Source: Pegoplata infirma
Taxonomy: Eukaryota > Arthropoda > Insecta > Diptera > Anthomyiidae
Assembly (NCBI GenBank): GCA_963921195.1
Contig: OY992537.1
Location: 93,764,736 to 93,828,735, forward strand
Direction: 5' to 3'
Length of the DNA: 64,000 nt
Shown here: positions 22,331-34,575 of the stretch, one piece after another
How the letters are laid out: the number at the start of each line of letters is the position of its first letter
How positions within the stretch are numbered: position 1 is the stretch's first letter
Notes under the pieces: generated by a model
Database searches by the model: none
Seen by the model: only the letters and a program-made list of their open reading frames with translations
Told to the model about the DNA's origin: nothing
Program-made: the position numbers and the translations under genes

Positions 22331-23174
22331 CCTTCAAAAAAAAAAACCTCAGAAAAACCTAATAAATTTTAGAAGAGAAAAGTATCTACACCAACCCCCT
22401 CCACCCTCTCACAAAAAAACGTTATTATGATACAAATTTTGAGGAACATATTTTGAGTGCAAAAAAATTCAGTCACAAAAGAAATTCGAATCAAAAAAAT
22501 GTTTGAGCGAAAAATTAATAAAAAATATTGAATGACAAAGTTTTGATTTAGGGACCGATTTATAGAAAATAGTCATAACTAAATCATAAGTCACTTTTCC
22601 CATGTGGTTGTTGTAAACACCCATTAGAGTATCCAAAAAACCCACGATTTTCAAAAACCGGTTTTCGGTTTATTCGAAAAATCTAAAATTTAAAAAAACC
22701 GGTTTCGGTTTCGGTTTTTATATAAAAAGCCGGTCAACCGGTTTTTCCGTTTTTTTTGATAATTTTTGATTTAAAAAAAAAAAAAAAACGAAATTTGTTA
22801 ATTAAATAAAAGAAAATAAGATACAAAATTATATTCCAAGTAACTTCACTTAACTTAAAATATAAAAAAACCTTTAATTTTATATTCTAAAATAATGTTT
22901 TAGAAATAAAAGAAGATATTTTGAGTTCTGGTTGTGTTAGTTTTTGATTATTTTCAAAAAAAATTAAATTTTTGTTTAAATTTACGTTCGATTTTTGTTT
23001 TGCAAAATATTGCTCAAAATTTTGGACCAAAATCGCCTCAAATTTTTTCTATAAATTCTGTGGCAAAAAGAAAGAATCGCATAAGTCGAGTTAAGTTAAT
23101 CTTGTTTATTTATTTTTATTTCATTACTCTTTACATATTAACCCCTATCATGATTGTAGAAATAATCTACAGCA
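22331..23174. other. No gene; contains CCGGTTTTCGGTTT words
   Basis: At 22650-22755 AAACCGGTTTTCGG-type words recur about six times on both strands, like a word-built MITE whose ends I cannot place. The rest (22331-22640 and 22760-23174) is AT-rich with no convincing frame. Confidence 0.45.
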
Positions 23175-24112
23175 TATCGTCGAACTATATTCAATAAATG
23201 TCAACTCGAAAAAGCTTACTGTTCAGGAGAGCTAAAAAACTAGTTATTTCGCGTATTATTGCAAAAATAAACAATGTACCTTCCACAAGATGGTTTAAAT
23301 ATTCTAAACAATTTTTACCTATGCAAAAATTTTTATATTTTGCACTTGTTTGCATATTTTTCAGAGATGGCATTTATTACTATATCAAAAAACAAATATT
23401 TTTTTAGAGTTGGCATATTTTGTCGGAAAATAAAAATAAATTTTTTTTGGAAAAATTTAAAAATTTTTTTTTTTTTTGGTTTTTGTTATCCTTAGTACGG
23501 TAATTGCAAAAACTGAACAAAAAATTTAAAATCTTTGCATATATTTAAAAGTTACTAGCTCCGAAAGCCTTTTAATCTCAGGGTGGTCAACTTTGGCACT
23601 CTGTAACTCACGCTGTATTGCAATAGGGTCACTCCAAACCAGCTATTTTGAAAGCTTATATTATTGACTTTATTTGCCCCATTCATAATGTTTCAATCTG
23701 ATAAATAGTTTGAAAGTTACATAAATATAAGCAATTTTTTTTTTTGCAAACACTATTTACCGATATTTTTAAAATGACAATATCTCGAGAATCAGTCATT
23801 AGATATCAAAATCTTTACAAGATTCGTGTTTAGCATGGCAAATGCAATAAGATATGTGGTCTAATTTTTTTTTTTTTAATTTTTTGAAAAATTTTTGGAA
23901 ATTTACAATGGGAGTTGGCATTTATTTCCACCAAAAAAATATGTACTTTGAGTTAGCAGAATAACAAAAATGGATGTAAAACGACAACAAATTATTTTTT
24001 TGCTCTGAAATTTTTATGGCAGATAGGTATTACATAGGGGAGCTATTTGCCATCGGAAACTCATTTCCGTCAAATTTGAGTTGGCATATTTTGAATATAG
24101 GTTCACGATATT
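23175..24112. mobile_element. 0.94-kb MITE, copy B (complete)
   Basis: It runs from ATATCGTCGAAC to GTTCACGATAT. The outer 35 or so bases are inverted: both ends carry a TATATTCAA...ATGCCAACTC block. It aligns almost base for base with copies A (1-693) and C (33548-34486). GAGTTGGCAT-type words occur three times inside. It contains only low-complexity frames and no transposase. Confidence 0.85.
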
Positions 24113-24628
24113 TAAAAAGTTTCTAAAGAAGTAATTACTTAGCGCTTATCTTACCATCAAGAATAAAACAAATAATATTCGGAAAAGGAAACCAATTTGT
24201 TTGTTTAAAAATTCCAAAAATACGTTAATTTAAAACATTTACTCTTATGTCTTACATCACAAAATATTGCAAATTCTCCTCATCGAAGAAAATCTCATCC
24301 CTGCATGTAAAAATTCCAAAAAATATTTTAAATCAAACGGTTTACAAAATAACCAGAGAAAATCACGTTTTAACTACAGTAATCAGAAGTTCTGAACCAA
24401 TGTAAATACGAAAGTTTCTGTAATGGTTTCATGTGCAAATGGACACTCTGTAAAACATTTTTGAAATTCAAGTACTTTTCTTTACAAAATAAGTCTGTTG
24501 TTTGTAAAATCCCATTGGAGCTAAAAAGTTTATTTTTAACTTTAAATACAATACAGTAATAAAACACATACGTTCCTATCTACTTGTAGGAGGATGAATT
24601 CATAAATTACTTGGCTTAATGATAAATA
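24113..24628. other. No recognisable gene
   Basis: AT-rich DNA with a minus-strand frame at 24370-24567 of no recognisable family. No repeat boundary was found. Confidence 0.35.
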
Positions 24629-25015
24629 CTCTCAAAAAAAACCTTGTAAAATTACAACAAAAACTTGTAACTTATTTTTGCTCCTATTTGACATAAATTC
24701 ATAGTAATTTTACAAGCTTTTTACCAATAATTTTGTAATTTTACAAGGTTTTTACCAATAAAATTGTAAAATTACAAGAAAAACTTCTTTTTTGCTCCTA
24801 TTTGACAAAAATTCATAGTAATATTACAAGCTTTTTACCAATAATTTTGTAATTTTACAAGGTTTTTACCAATAAAATTTTAAATTTACAAACTGTAAAG
24901 GAGGTTTCGTAACTTTACTTAATTTTTTGCCGCCTCCTGTTTTACGAGAATTCCTAGTAATTTTACAAGCTTTTTACCAATAATTTTGTAATTTTACAGG
25001 CTTTTTACCAAAGAA
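24629..25015. repeat. MITE-like block of GTAATTTTACAAG words
   Basis: It opens with ACTCTCAAAAAAAACCTTG. Two units of about 125 bp share TTTTGCTCCTATTTGACA, TTCATAGTAAT and TTTTTACCAATAA, followed by a third with TTTTACGAGAATTCC. The same vocabulary appears at 12593-13022 and 31776-32511. The right end is unclear. Confidence 0.55.
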
Positions 25016-25139
25016 TCACCATTTGCACCCATGCACAAAATTTCATTAGGAAAAAGTATTTCCCAGCACTGAACGACATTACGATACGATACGTTAAAAC
25101 GGTCGTGCTCTTAAACTTTTTATAAACTTTTTATAAATG

Positions 25140-25690
25140 TTAACCAAATAATTTGAGTAAATTTTTAATCGTCACAATTGAAACTTTACACAGAAAAAAA
25201 CGAATTTTTATATTGACCCCCATATTTGTGAATACAATTAACTTTTTCACTGAAAGTGCTCCTATCAAGGATGTGATTTTCTTTGCGATATCAACAAACG
25301 TTTGTAAATCTCTATTGTTAAAAAAAAAATTTAAAAAAAATTGATAAACGAGTTTGCAAGAGTTCTCTAAAATTATTATTTGTATTGACAAACGTACAAA
25401 ATCTTAAACTTTTTTTCAACAAAGAAATTCAACAAACACAAAAATTATTTGTTGACATGATAAAATAATTTTGAAATAAAATTACTTGACTAAGTTTGTT
25501 GAAAACAAAATCCAAATTTTGTGTTATGGACTAACTGGCGTCCGTTTTTACTAAATGTTTGGTTGATTTACAATTGATGTTTGTTGATTTAAATTTGACG
25601 ATTTTATTTTCTGTGTTAGTCAACATTTTCTTTTTCTTATGTAATATTTTAATTGTGTCAATCTAAAATTTACTCAAAATTTAACAACTT
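25140..25690. repeat. Inverted repeat with a nested ACACAGAAAAAA element
   Basis: The outer arms are TTTGAGTAAATTTTTAATC near 25151-25169 and the inverse, with GTGTCAATCTAAAATTTACTC near 25655-25675. Inside, ACACAGAAAAAAACG (about 25190) faces GATTTTATTTTCTGTGT (about 25616). This is probably two successive MITE insertions. The frames on both strands across 25140-25391 are by-products. Confidence 0.5.
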
Positions 25691-26267
25691 AATTTTTTAA
25701 AGTTTAAAATTTTTTTACCAAATATATTTTACCAAATATATTTAACCAAATATATTTTTTAGTATCTTTAAAAAACATGCGAAAATTGTATAAAGATGAT
25801 TACAAACCTTCATATTTATATAAAAAAAACTATAAACTTATTGAGAATTCAAAAAACTAAGAAATTTTAAAAATTTTTATTTAATTATTTACTTATTTTT
25901 TTTTTTTGTAATTCTTAATTAAATTTTTAATTGCGTCAATTAAAAAGTTACTATTTTTTTTAACATGATAATGTTTTAGGCTGGTATCTAATTTTAAAAA
26001 TAATGCAGGACGCCACCTTAGTTTGTCTATATAAGCTACCGACTAACAAAAAGAAAAATAAAAATTACTGTTTTCATTTTCTCAAAACCAAAAAGGTTTG
26101 TAACTTCGATTTGTAACTTGGATAATAATTCACCTCCTGGTGAATAAAACCGTTTTTCACCAGAATGTGAATAATAATTTTTCAACAAAAATTTTTTTTA
26201 TCATCAAATTTTTTTTCATTAATTTTTATTTTTTTTTCATTTTCATTTTTTTTTTTTCATATATTTT
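25691..26267. other. No gene; short degenerate repeats
   Basis: ACCAAATATATTT is repeated three times at about 25717-25757, TTAATTGCGTCAATTAAAAA near 25930 echoes 9325, and CACC(A/T)...GGTGAATAA words occur near 26130-26170. No coding frame. Confidence 0.4.
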
Positions 26268-27196
26268 TTTACCCTCCAACCACAGTATGGGGGTATACTC
26301 ACTTTGTCATTCCGTTTGTAACGCACCGAAATATTGGTCGGGGACCCCATAAAGTATATATATTATTGATCCATGATCGATTCTAAGACATTCTGTGAAT
26401 GTCCGTCTGTCCGTCCGTTTGTCTGTAGATAACACAATGTAGTCCAAAATAAAACAGCTAGAATCCTGAAGTTTGGCACAAATATGTCTTATGTCCATAG
26501 GCAGGTTAAGTTCGTGAATGGGCAAAATCGGGCCAGGGTAAAAAAGTTCCCCCTTGAAGAACTGAATCAACCTTTGAAAAAATAAACTTTTTTTACATGT
26601 TTTTTTTGTATTTTTGTTAAACAAATAAAACATTTGGTATATTTATCGCGATGGGAAGTTGCTCTCAAAGTCCCCCACTGCACAAACACGGTAACTTTTG
26701 AAAAGCAATTCTGAGAATGCTGAAGCCTCGTACATTTATTTGTCGTTCCTAAGGCCTGGTTCGTATTAAATTTCAGCCCAATCGGTCCAGTGGTTCAAAA
26801 TTTATTAGCAAAACCGTGAATTTCAGATTAGTTTCACCTTTAATTCATGTGTTGAAAACCCGTTAAAAATATTTTAAAAACTTTGCTCACAAAAATATTT
26901 TACAACGTATTTTTGTCACTCAAAATATATTTACAATAAAAAAAATATATACACTTCAAAAAAATTTTACACTCAAAAAATATTTTACACTCAAAAAAAA
27001 TTTTACACTAAAAAAATAATGAAGTAATTTTTTTTTTTTTTTGTAAAATTACTTAAAAAAGTGTTTTTACACAAATTAAAATATTTCAATTAAAAATTTT
27101 TATTTTTTTCACGTTAGAAAATTTACTATCACTTAAGGCATTGTGGAGGGTATTCATAGATTTGGGCAAGGCTAATTTAACTTTTCTAATTGTTTT
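26268..27196. repeat. TACCCTCC-family interspersed repeat
   Basis: It begins TACCCTCCAACCACAG, passes through GGGGACCCCATAAAGTATA and a CCGTCTGTCCGTCCG run, and ends in TTGTGGAGGGTATTCATAG with a degenerate terminal hairpin and CTAATTGTTT. Word arrays of ACACTCAAAAAA sit at 26940-27010. No protein is encoded. Confidence 0.7.
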
Positions 27197-27440
27197 CTTA
27201 ATAAATATTTTTTTCATCAAAAATTTGTTTTCTTCATCAAAAAATTTTTTTCAGCCAAATTTTGTTTTTCATGAAAAAACCCATTATTGTCCATTTTATT
27301 ATCACAACTACTTTTTCTCCAAGTCTTAAATTTTGTTATAAAAATGTTCCAGTTGTTTAACAAATGTACAAAAAACAAATGAAAGTGTTAAGTTCTTCGG
27401 TGCCGAATGTAAACGCATTTTTTTGCACTTAAGTAATATA

Positions 27441-30320
27441 CACGGTGAGCCTCAGCGATGTTTAGGTTGAACTTTAGTGTCGACGAAAATTGTAAACGCA
27501 GTTCGATTTCTACAAGATTACATGTCACAAAACAGCGAAATCTTAGCTGCTGGCATTCGCGAGATAACGCGAAGTTAGTGTTTTTGTATTTTTTTAAATT
27601 TTGACATTGAAGTTTTTTGAACTGAGTACACAATTTTAATTGTACTTATTTAAAGGTCACAAAACAGTAAACATCAAAATCCTATCTTCTTTAGTTCGCG
27701 AGAAATCGCGAAATTAATTTTTTGCTGTTTTTGTTTTCCTTTATTATCTTTAGATAGGTTTCTTTAAAATTTCGTAAAAACATGGTATGCAGTTTTACTT
27801 GTGCTTGATCAAAGGTCACACAGCTGTTGACATCAAAATTGTAGGTGTTAAAATTCGCGAGATATCGCGTAATTATATAATTTTTTTTTAATTATTTATT
27901 TATATTTTGAAACCTCTTTAGAAATAATAAAAAAAAGTGATATGCAGTTTGATTTGCGCATGTTGGAAGAAATTAAAACTGCACACAAAAAAATTATAGC
28001 TGCTCACTTTCGCGATAAATAGCGAAAAACAGCTTTTTGGGGGTATTTTTGGTTTTGATTAATAAAAGAAGTTTCTTTAAAATTGTTGAAAAACACGAAA
28101 TACAGTTTGATTTGCTATTGATTAAAGGTGATAAGGCTGTTAACATTTAAATTCTAGCTGCTTAGATCTTCGAGATATCGCTAAAAAAACTCGCTAAACT
28201 TCTATATATTTATTAATTTGTGTTATTTTTGGTCTGTAAAAACATTTACTTCAATTAACGACAAAAATGTGGTATGCAGTTTTGAATTCGAGGTTATTAA
28301 AGGTGCCAAAACTGCAAGCATAAAAATTATAGATGATCAATTTCCCGAGAAATTGCAAAATTACTGTTCAAGCTTTTATATTAATTAATTTTTTTTTCTT
28401 AAGTGTCTAAAATAAAGGAAAAAAAATTATAAACGACAAATATATTGTATGCAGTTTAAATTTTACGTGGTTATATGTGTTAAAACTGCTCAAATCAATA
28501 TCTTGACTGCTAATTTACGCAAAAAATAAAATTTTTTCCAATTTTTTTTTAATTTTGCGATTTCTCGCGAAATTGAGAAGATATGATTTCGAACTTAACT
28601 GTTTTGTGACCTGTAAATAAATACAATTGAATGTTGGTGTGGAACAAGGTGCTATAATCCAAAAACCAAATTGTTTAGGAGAAACAAAAAACTAAATAAG
28701 TCGCGAAAAAAAATATTATTTTTAAATTTCTTTTTGCAGTTCGACAAAGATGGACCATATGCATCTATGTACAAAATTTCATTTAAAATAAATGAGTGGA
28801 AGTAGCAAAAAAATGCATGTGAAATTTTGTTCTAGTGGAATAAGGTGCTATGTTACAATTTCTACTCGGAATTTCAATACATTTGCCAAGTAGTTTTAAG
28901 TAGAGATGCGCGCGTGACACGAATTTTTCGTGATTCACGTGATTCACGCGTGAATCACGCGTGATCGTGAGTGAAATTTATTTTTACTCACGTGATCGTG
29001 AGTGCACGTGATTAGAAAAAATATTTCGTGCGTGAGCGTGCGTGAGTAATTTTTTATTCGTGAGTTTGCGTGATTGTTTTGTGCTGTTTAAAACAAAAAA
29101 CAAGTAAAAAAATCTTAATTTTACTGAATTTAGAGGGTAATTATTACAAAATTGTTATTTAAATAAATTTTTATTATTGTTTTAAGGAAGTTAAATACTT
29201 TTTTTGCACGAATTCGAAAAAAGTAAAACAAAAATTTGTTAATTTGAATTTCGTGAGTCTTCGTGAGCGTGATTATTTCGTGAGCGTGAGAAAAATTTTA
29301 GTAACTCACGTGAGCGTGCGTGAACGTGAGCAACAAAAATTATTTCGTGCGTGATCGTGCGTGAGCAATATTTTTATTTCGTGAGCGTGAGCGTGCGTGA
29401 GTCAAAATTCACTCACGCGCCCATCTCTAGTTTTAAGGTTATGTGTTCTTTGTTAAAATTAAAATTTAGCGTGATGAATTCTGCAAAATTTAGACGGTGT
29501 CCAGCAGTAATCATTTTTATATAAAAATAATAAAAAGCAATTAATTTAAGAAAAAAAATAACTGTTATATGGTTTATTTTAAACAACTTTTCCCATAATG
29601 GGTTAAAAAATTTGCACAATTTATGATATAAGTTACTAACCATTAAATTTCAAAGTTTCAACTTAAAATTTTGATAGATTATCAAGATCCACCCTTAGTT
29701 TTACGTATAACATTATTATGATTTTATATGAATATAGCACCTTTTTCCAGTTTACACTTTAACTATCGATAGATCAGATAATATAGCGTTTTTTGCCAAA
29801 CCAATGGGCACACGTTAAAGCCTAGTATGTTTTCTACACGTTAACCATCTCACATGTAAGAATTTAGATATATGACCTTTAGTTAAACTGCAAAACACAT
29901 GTTAGTTTAAGGAAAAAGTATAAAATATTCCCAAAAATAGTTAAAATTTAACTTTTAATGTCACTTTAATGACAGAAAACGATTATGTTTTTAACAGATT
30001 AGTTTAGAAATAGGTCGAACTATTGTGGGAAGGTACGATTTTTCAAAAAAACCCGATTTCCAAAAATTGGATTTTAGCACCTTGTTCCACACATACATTC
30101 AATTATTTCTGAATACTCAGTTTTTGAAGATATTAGAAAAACTTCATTGTCAAAATTTTAGAAAATACAAAAACACTAATTTCGCGATATCTCGCGAATG
30201 CGAGCAGCTACGATTTCGCTGTTAACATTTTTGTGGCATTTAATCAAGTAGAAATCGAACTGCGTTTACACTTTTCGTCGACACTAAAGTTCAACCTAAA
30301 CGTCGCTGAGGCTCACCGTG
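27441..30320. mobile_element. TA-flanked TIR element of about 165-bp units, copy 1
   Basis: The ends CACGGTGAGCCTCAGCG and CGCTGAGGCTCACCGTG are flanked by TA, and the inverted match continues for about 200 bp. The left part (to about 28560) is some seven diverged units, each with a core like TTCGCGAGATATCGCG and a segment like ATGCAGTTTGATTTG. The block at 28553-28640 is an inverted copy of 27627-27715. The centre has GTGGAACAAGGTGCTAT facing its inverse at 30076. It carries the hAT MITE at 28901-29429. A second copy is split across 48422-61371. Confidence 0.8.
28901..29429. mobile_element. hAT-type MITE of CGTGAGT words
   Basis: The ends TAGAGATGCGCGCGTGA and TCACGCGCCCATCTCTA are flanked by exact GTTTTAAG duplications (28893-28900 and 29430-29437). 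Much of the first 150 and last 210 bases is CGTGAGTG, CACGTGATT and GCGTGAGC words. The middle is ordinary AT-rich sequence. A relic is at 13130. Confidence 0.87.
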
Positions 30321-30975
30321 TACACTCGTTTACCAAATTTACAGCTCTTTTGGTTTGGACTTCATCTTGCTTTCCACAGACAGATGGACGGATGTATATG
30401 GCTAGAGTGTCTTAGAAATAGATCAAAACTATATAAACTTAATGGAGTCCTCGACCGATATTTCAATTCGTTTTGCATGAACTGGCAAATAACATTAGTT
30501 TTTTAAAAAAAAAACTTTGCTTTGGAAAGTACACGCAAATCTTCAGCAAAAACATTATCATGATTTAATGTTTAAGGCAAAAGTAAAACAAGTGATAACT
30601 CAATTTTTCCCTCCAATATTTTTCTCTGTGTACATGAGAAAAATTCAGGTTAGTGAGAACTTCTTCGAATTTGTTTAACAGTGATAGTAAAAATCTACAT
30701 AAAAGTATGTGATTAAGTAGTGTTGTATCAAATCAGAAGTTGGAAAGTTTGATGCTGGTTTGAACGTATATTGGTTGTTTTTTTTTTTTTTTTTTGTTTT
30801 CTTGTTATTTTTCATTTCATTCTTACCTTACCTTCTATTTTTTTTTAATTGACCACTCAATTTCTTGTTAACACACACACATTTTTACATTTAAAAAATT
30901 CTGTTATAAAATCTCGTTGTTTTCTTTTTTCTATTACTTACCAATATACCATCGTAGATTCACTGAAAAATAATC
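30321..30975. other. No gene seen
   Basis: The first 100 bases resemble TACCCTCC-family internal sequence (CAGACAGATGGACGGATG, then GGAGTCCTCGACCGATATTTC). A CTCTGTGTAC end lies at about 30627, and a poly-T run at 30778-30795. No convincing frame. Confidence 0.4.
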
Positions 30976-33550
30976 TATATCATTGAAAACACGAGAAATC
31001 AATAGAAAACGCAATAAATCTGGACTTAGGTTCCCCGATTAACTTTATATTGTGCACACGGATACTCTATGGAGCAATTTGGATATATGCATTTAGAGTT
31101 TAAATAAAAATTAAAAACTCGCGATTTTTTAGCGTTTTAAATTTTTCAAAAAATGAAAAAAATTCAAAATGTAGTCAACTTTGAAGAGCTATATTTCCTA
31201 AAGTATATATCGGATTTCAATTCTGTTCAAATCATTCGAAAGGTATAATCGTCTTCTTTATAACTAATATTTTTTAAAGAAAAAATTGTGTCTAAAAATG
31301 CAGTTTGAAGACAAATGCAATTTAGAAATGCATTTTTCAGAACTTACTACATCTTCGATTTTTAAAAAACCAACATTTTTGAAAAGATTGAAATTTTTAT
31401 TTTAAATATAGCTAAGAAATATTTTGGGACACGCATTCGTGCTATTTAAAACGATTTTATGAAAAATATCTTACTAAATTTTTCATATAAAAAGTTCAAA
31501 AAAATTTATTTTTTTTAGTATTTTAAAATTTAGTATTATTGTAGAAATTTTTTCAAAAAGTATTCCACTTCAATAATCTTCATTAATAAAAGTAAGTATC
31601 GCATTTAACTGTTTTAAAAAGTTGTTTACAGATTTAACTGTGTTTTCTAAAATTATCAGTTTTAAAATAATACAATGCATTTCAATTAGAATATTTAAGA
31701 TGCATTTAGTTTACATGATGCATTTAAGTTTTCGTTAATTTCTTTCTTGATTTTGAGTTTGGGGTGCCCCACTACTACACTCAAAAAAAAAAACATTGTA
31801 AAGTTACCAAAAAATCTCGTGATTTTACAAGGCTATTCTCGTAAAATATGACGTAGGTAAAATTCTCGTAAAATTACGAGGATTTCCTCGTAATTTTGAA
31901 TGCGCCAAAATTTGGTAAAATAACCAATTTTCTTGGTGAAAATATTGGTTTAAAACCGGAAAAATAAAAAAAAAATGGTAAACTTACAAGAAAAAATGGT
32001 AATTATGTTTAAAAAAATGGTAAATTTACAAACCAAAATGGTAAGTTTACAAAAAAAAAAAAAATTGTTAAACAACATAAATCCTCGAAATAAAATCATT
32101 TTTGTAAAATAACTGTTTATTTTTGTAAATTAACTAGAATCCTCGTAATAAATTTTTCAAAATATTGTCAACTTTTTTTTTAATATTTTTCAATAAAAAA
32201 AAAATACAACAATATAAATCCTCGTATAACAAAATTTTTGTAAAATAACAGTTTTTTTTTGTAATTCAACTAGAATCCTCGTAATAAAAACTTTGTTGTA
32301 AAATTACAGTTTTTTTTTGTAAAATAACCTTTCAAAATGGTAGAATACAATTACGAAAATAAACTTGTAAAATTACCAATAAAACTGTAGTTCTCGTTTG
32401 AGCAAAGTACAAGATTTTTTGTTAAAAAACAAGGAAAATTGTTAAATATTGGTAGAACGGGATTACAAGGCGTTTTACCAGGCGTTTTACCAGTTTATTT
32501 TTTTGAGTGTATGCATATTTTTCGACGAAAATCAAAATCTTAACCGGAGCCGTTTTTTTGAAAAAATGAGAAAATGAAATAATCGGAAATATGATATAAG
32601 AATAAAGAAAAGAATTATTCCTCGGGAAAATGCAATAAAATTGCAAATTCACTTTTTGCAATTGTAGTGTTTTTTTGCCAAAAATTGCACTTTTAAAGTC
32701 CGAGCTAAAAACTTCGCGATTTCTGTAAAAAAATAACGAGCTATTAATATCGCGATTAAAACTTTTTTATTTACTTACTTTCTTTAAATTTGATCGGTTT
32801 TGCTGCAAAAAAAATGTTTGCAATATGTTTTCTACAAAATTTTAACCTGCAACTTTGTGTGTTATTAACTCCAAAAGGAAAACTGATAATTTTAGAAAAC
32901 ACAGTTAAATCTGTTAACAACTTTTTAAGACAGTTAAATGTGATACTTAATTTTATTAATGAAGAGTATTACAGTGGAATACTTTTTGAAAAAATTTCTA
33001 CAATAATACAAAATTTTAAAATAAAATAAATTTTTTTGAACTTTTTGTATGAAAAATTTAATAAGATATTTTTCATAAAATCGTTTAAAATAGCACGAAT
33101 GCGTGTCCCAAAGTATTTGTTAGCTATATTTAATGTAAAAATTGCAAACTTTTCAAAAATGTTGGTTTTTTAAAAATCGAAGATGTAGTAAGTTTTAAAA
33201 AATGCATTTTAAAATTGCATTTGTCTTAAAACTGCATTTTTAGACACAATTTTTTCTTTAAAAAATATTAGTTATAAAGAAGACGAGTATACCTTTCGAA
33301 TGCGTTGAACAGAATTGCAATCCGATATACACTTTAGGAAATATAGCTCTTCAAACTTGACTACATTTTGCATTTTTTTCATTTTTTGAAAAATTTAAAA
33401 CGTTAATAAAATCGCGAGTTTTCAATTTTTTTTTAAACTTTAAATGCAAAAGCCAAAATGGCTCCATAAAGTATCCGTGTGCATAATATAAAGTTAATCG
33501 GAGTACCTAAGTCCAGTTTTGTGGCGATCTCTCGTATTTTGAATGATATA
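30976..33550. mobile_element. Foldback element with about 0.68-kb arms
   Basis: The left arm 30976-31665 and right arm 32878-33550 are inverted copies over essentially their whole length, for example GGACTTAGGT near 31020 against ACCTAAGTCC near 33506, and GAAAGGTATAATCGTCTTC against GAAGACGAGTATACCTTTC. Differences are scattered substitutions and small indels. The ends are TATATCATT and its inverse. The spacer holds the nested element 31776-32511. The plus frame at 32790-33029 lies across the spacer and right arm and is not protein-like. Confidence 0.85.
31776..32511. mobile_element. ACACTCAAAAAAA-ended MITE inside the foldback
   Basis: The ends TACACTCAAAAAAAAAA and TTTATTTTTTTGAGTGTA are inverted. 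The body is built from CTCGTAAAATTACGAGG, AATCCTCGTAATAAA, TTTTTTTGTAAAATAAC and GGTAAACTTACAA words. It sits in the spacer between the two long arms and so inserted after, or with, formation of the foldback. Confidence 0.7.
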
Positions 33551-34486
33551 TCGTCGAACTATATTCAATAAATGCCAACTCGAAAAAGCTTACTGTTCAG
33601 GAGAGCTAAAAAACTAGTTATTTCGCATATTATTGCAAAAATAAACAATGTACCTTCCACAAGATGGTTTAAATATTCTAAACAATTTTTACCTATGCAA
33701 AAATTTTCATATTTTGCACTTGTTTGCGTATTTTTCAGAGATGGCATTTATTACTATATCAAAAAACAAATATTTTTTTAGAGTTGGCATATTTTGTCGG
33801 AAAATAAAAATACATTTTTTTTTGGAAAAATTTTAAAATTTTTTTTTTTTTTGGTTTTTGTTATCCTTAGTACGGTAATTGCAAAAACTGAACAAAAAAT
33901 TAAAAATCTTTGCATATTTTTAAAAGTTTCTAGCTCCGAAAGCCTTTTAATCTCAGGGTGGTCAACTTTGGCACTCTATAACTCACGCTGTATATCAATA
34001 GGGTCACTCCAAACCAGCTATTTTGAAAGTTTATACCATTGACTTTATTTGTCCTATGCATAATGTTTCAGTCTGATAAATAGTTTGAAAGTTACATCAA
34101 TATATGCAATTTTTTTTTTTTGCAAACACTATTTACCGATATTTTTAAAATGGCAATATCGCGAGAACCAGTCATTAGATATCAAAATCTTTAAAAGATT
34201 CGTGTTTAGCATGGCAAATGCAATAAGATATGTTGTCTAATTTTTTTTTAAAAATTTTTTGAAAAATTTTTGGAAATTTACAATGGGAGTTGGCATTTAT
34301 TTCCACCAAAAAAATATGTACTTTGAGTTAGCAGAATAACAAAAATGGATGTAAAACGACAACAAATTATTTTTTTGCTCTGAAATTTTTATGGCAGATA
34401 GGTATTACATAGGGGAGCTATTTGCCATCGGAAACTCATTTCCGTCAAATTTGAGTTGGCATATTTTGAATATAGGTTCACGATAT
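33548..34486. mobile_element. 0.94-kb MITE, copy C (complete)
   Basis: The same length and ends as copy B, with TA on both sides (GA/TA/TATCGTCG and ACGATA/TA/TAAAAG). It starts within a few bases of the end of the foldback's right arm, so the two elements are joined end to end. Internal changes against copies A and B are a handful of substitutions and homopolymer differences. Confidence 0.85.
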
Positions 34487-34575
34487 ATAAAAGAGTAATG
34501 TGACTGACTGACTGACTGACTGACTGACTGACATACTCATTCATCATCGCCCAGCCCAAACCGCTGAAGCTAGAG

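Noticed and set aside
33565..33781. Overlapping 60-69-residue frames on both strands shared with 23191-23407
   Set aside because: They lie in the left part of the MITE copies, and the two strands are open at once. No codon-level constraint is visible.
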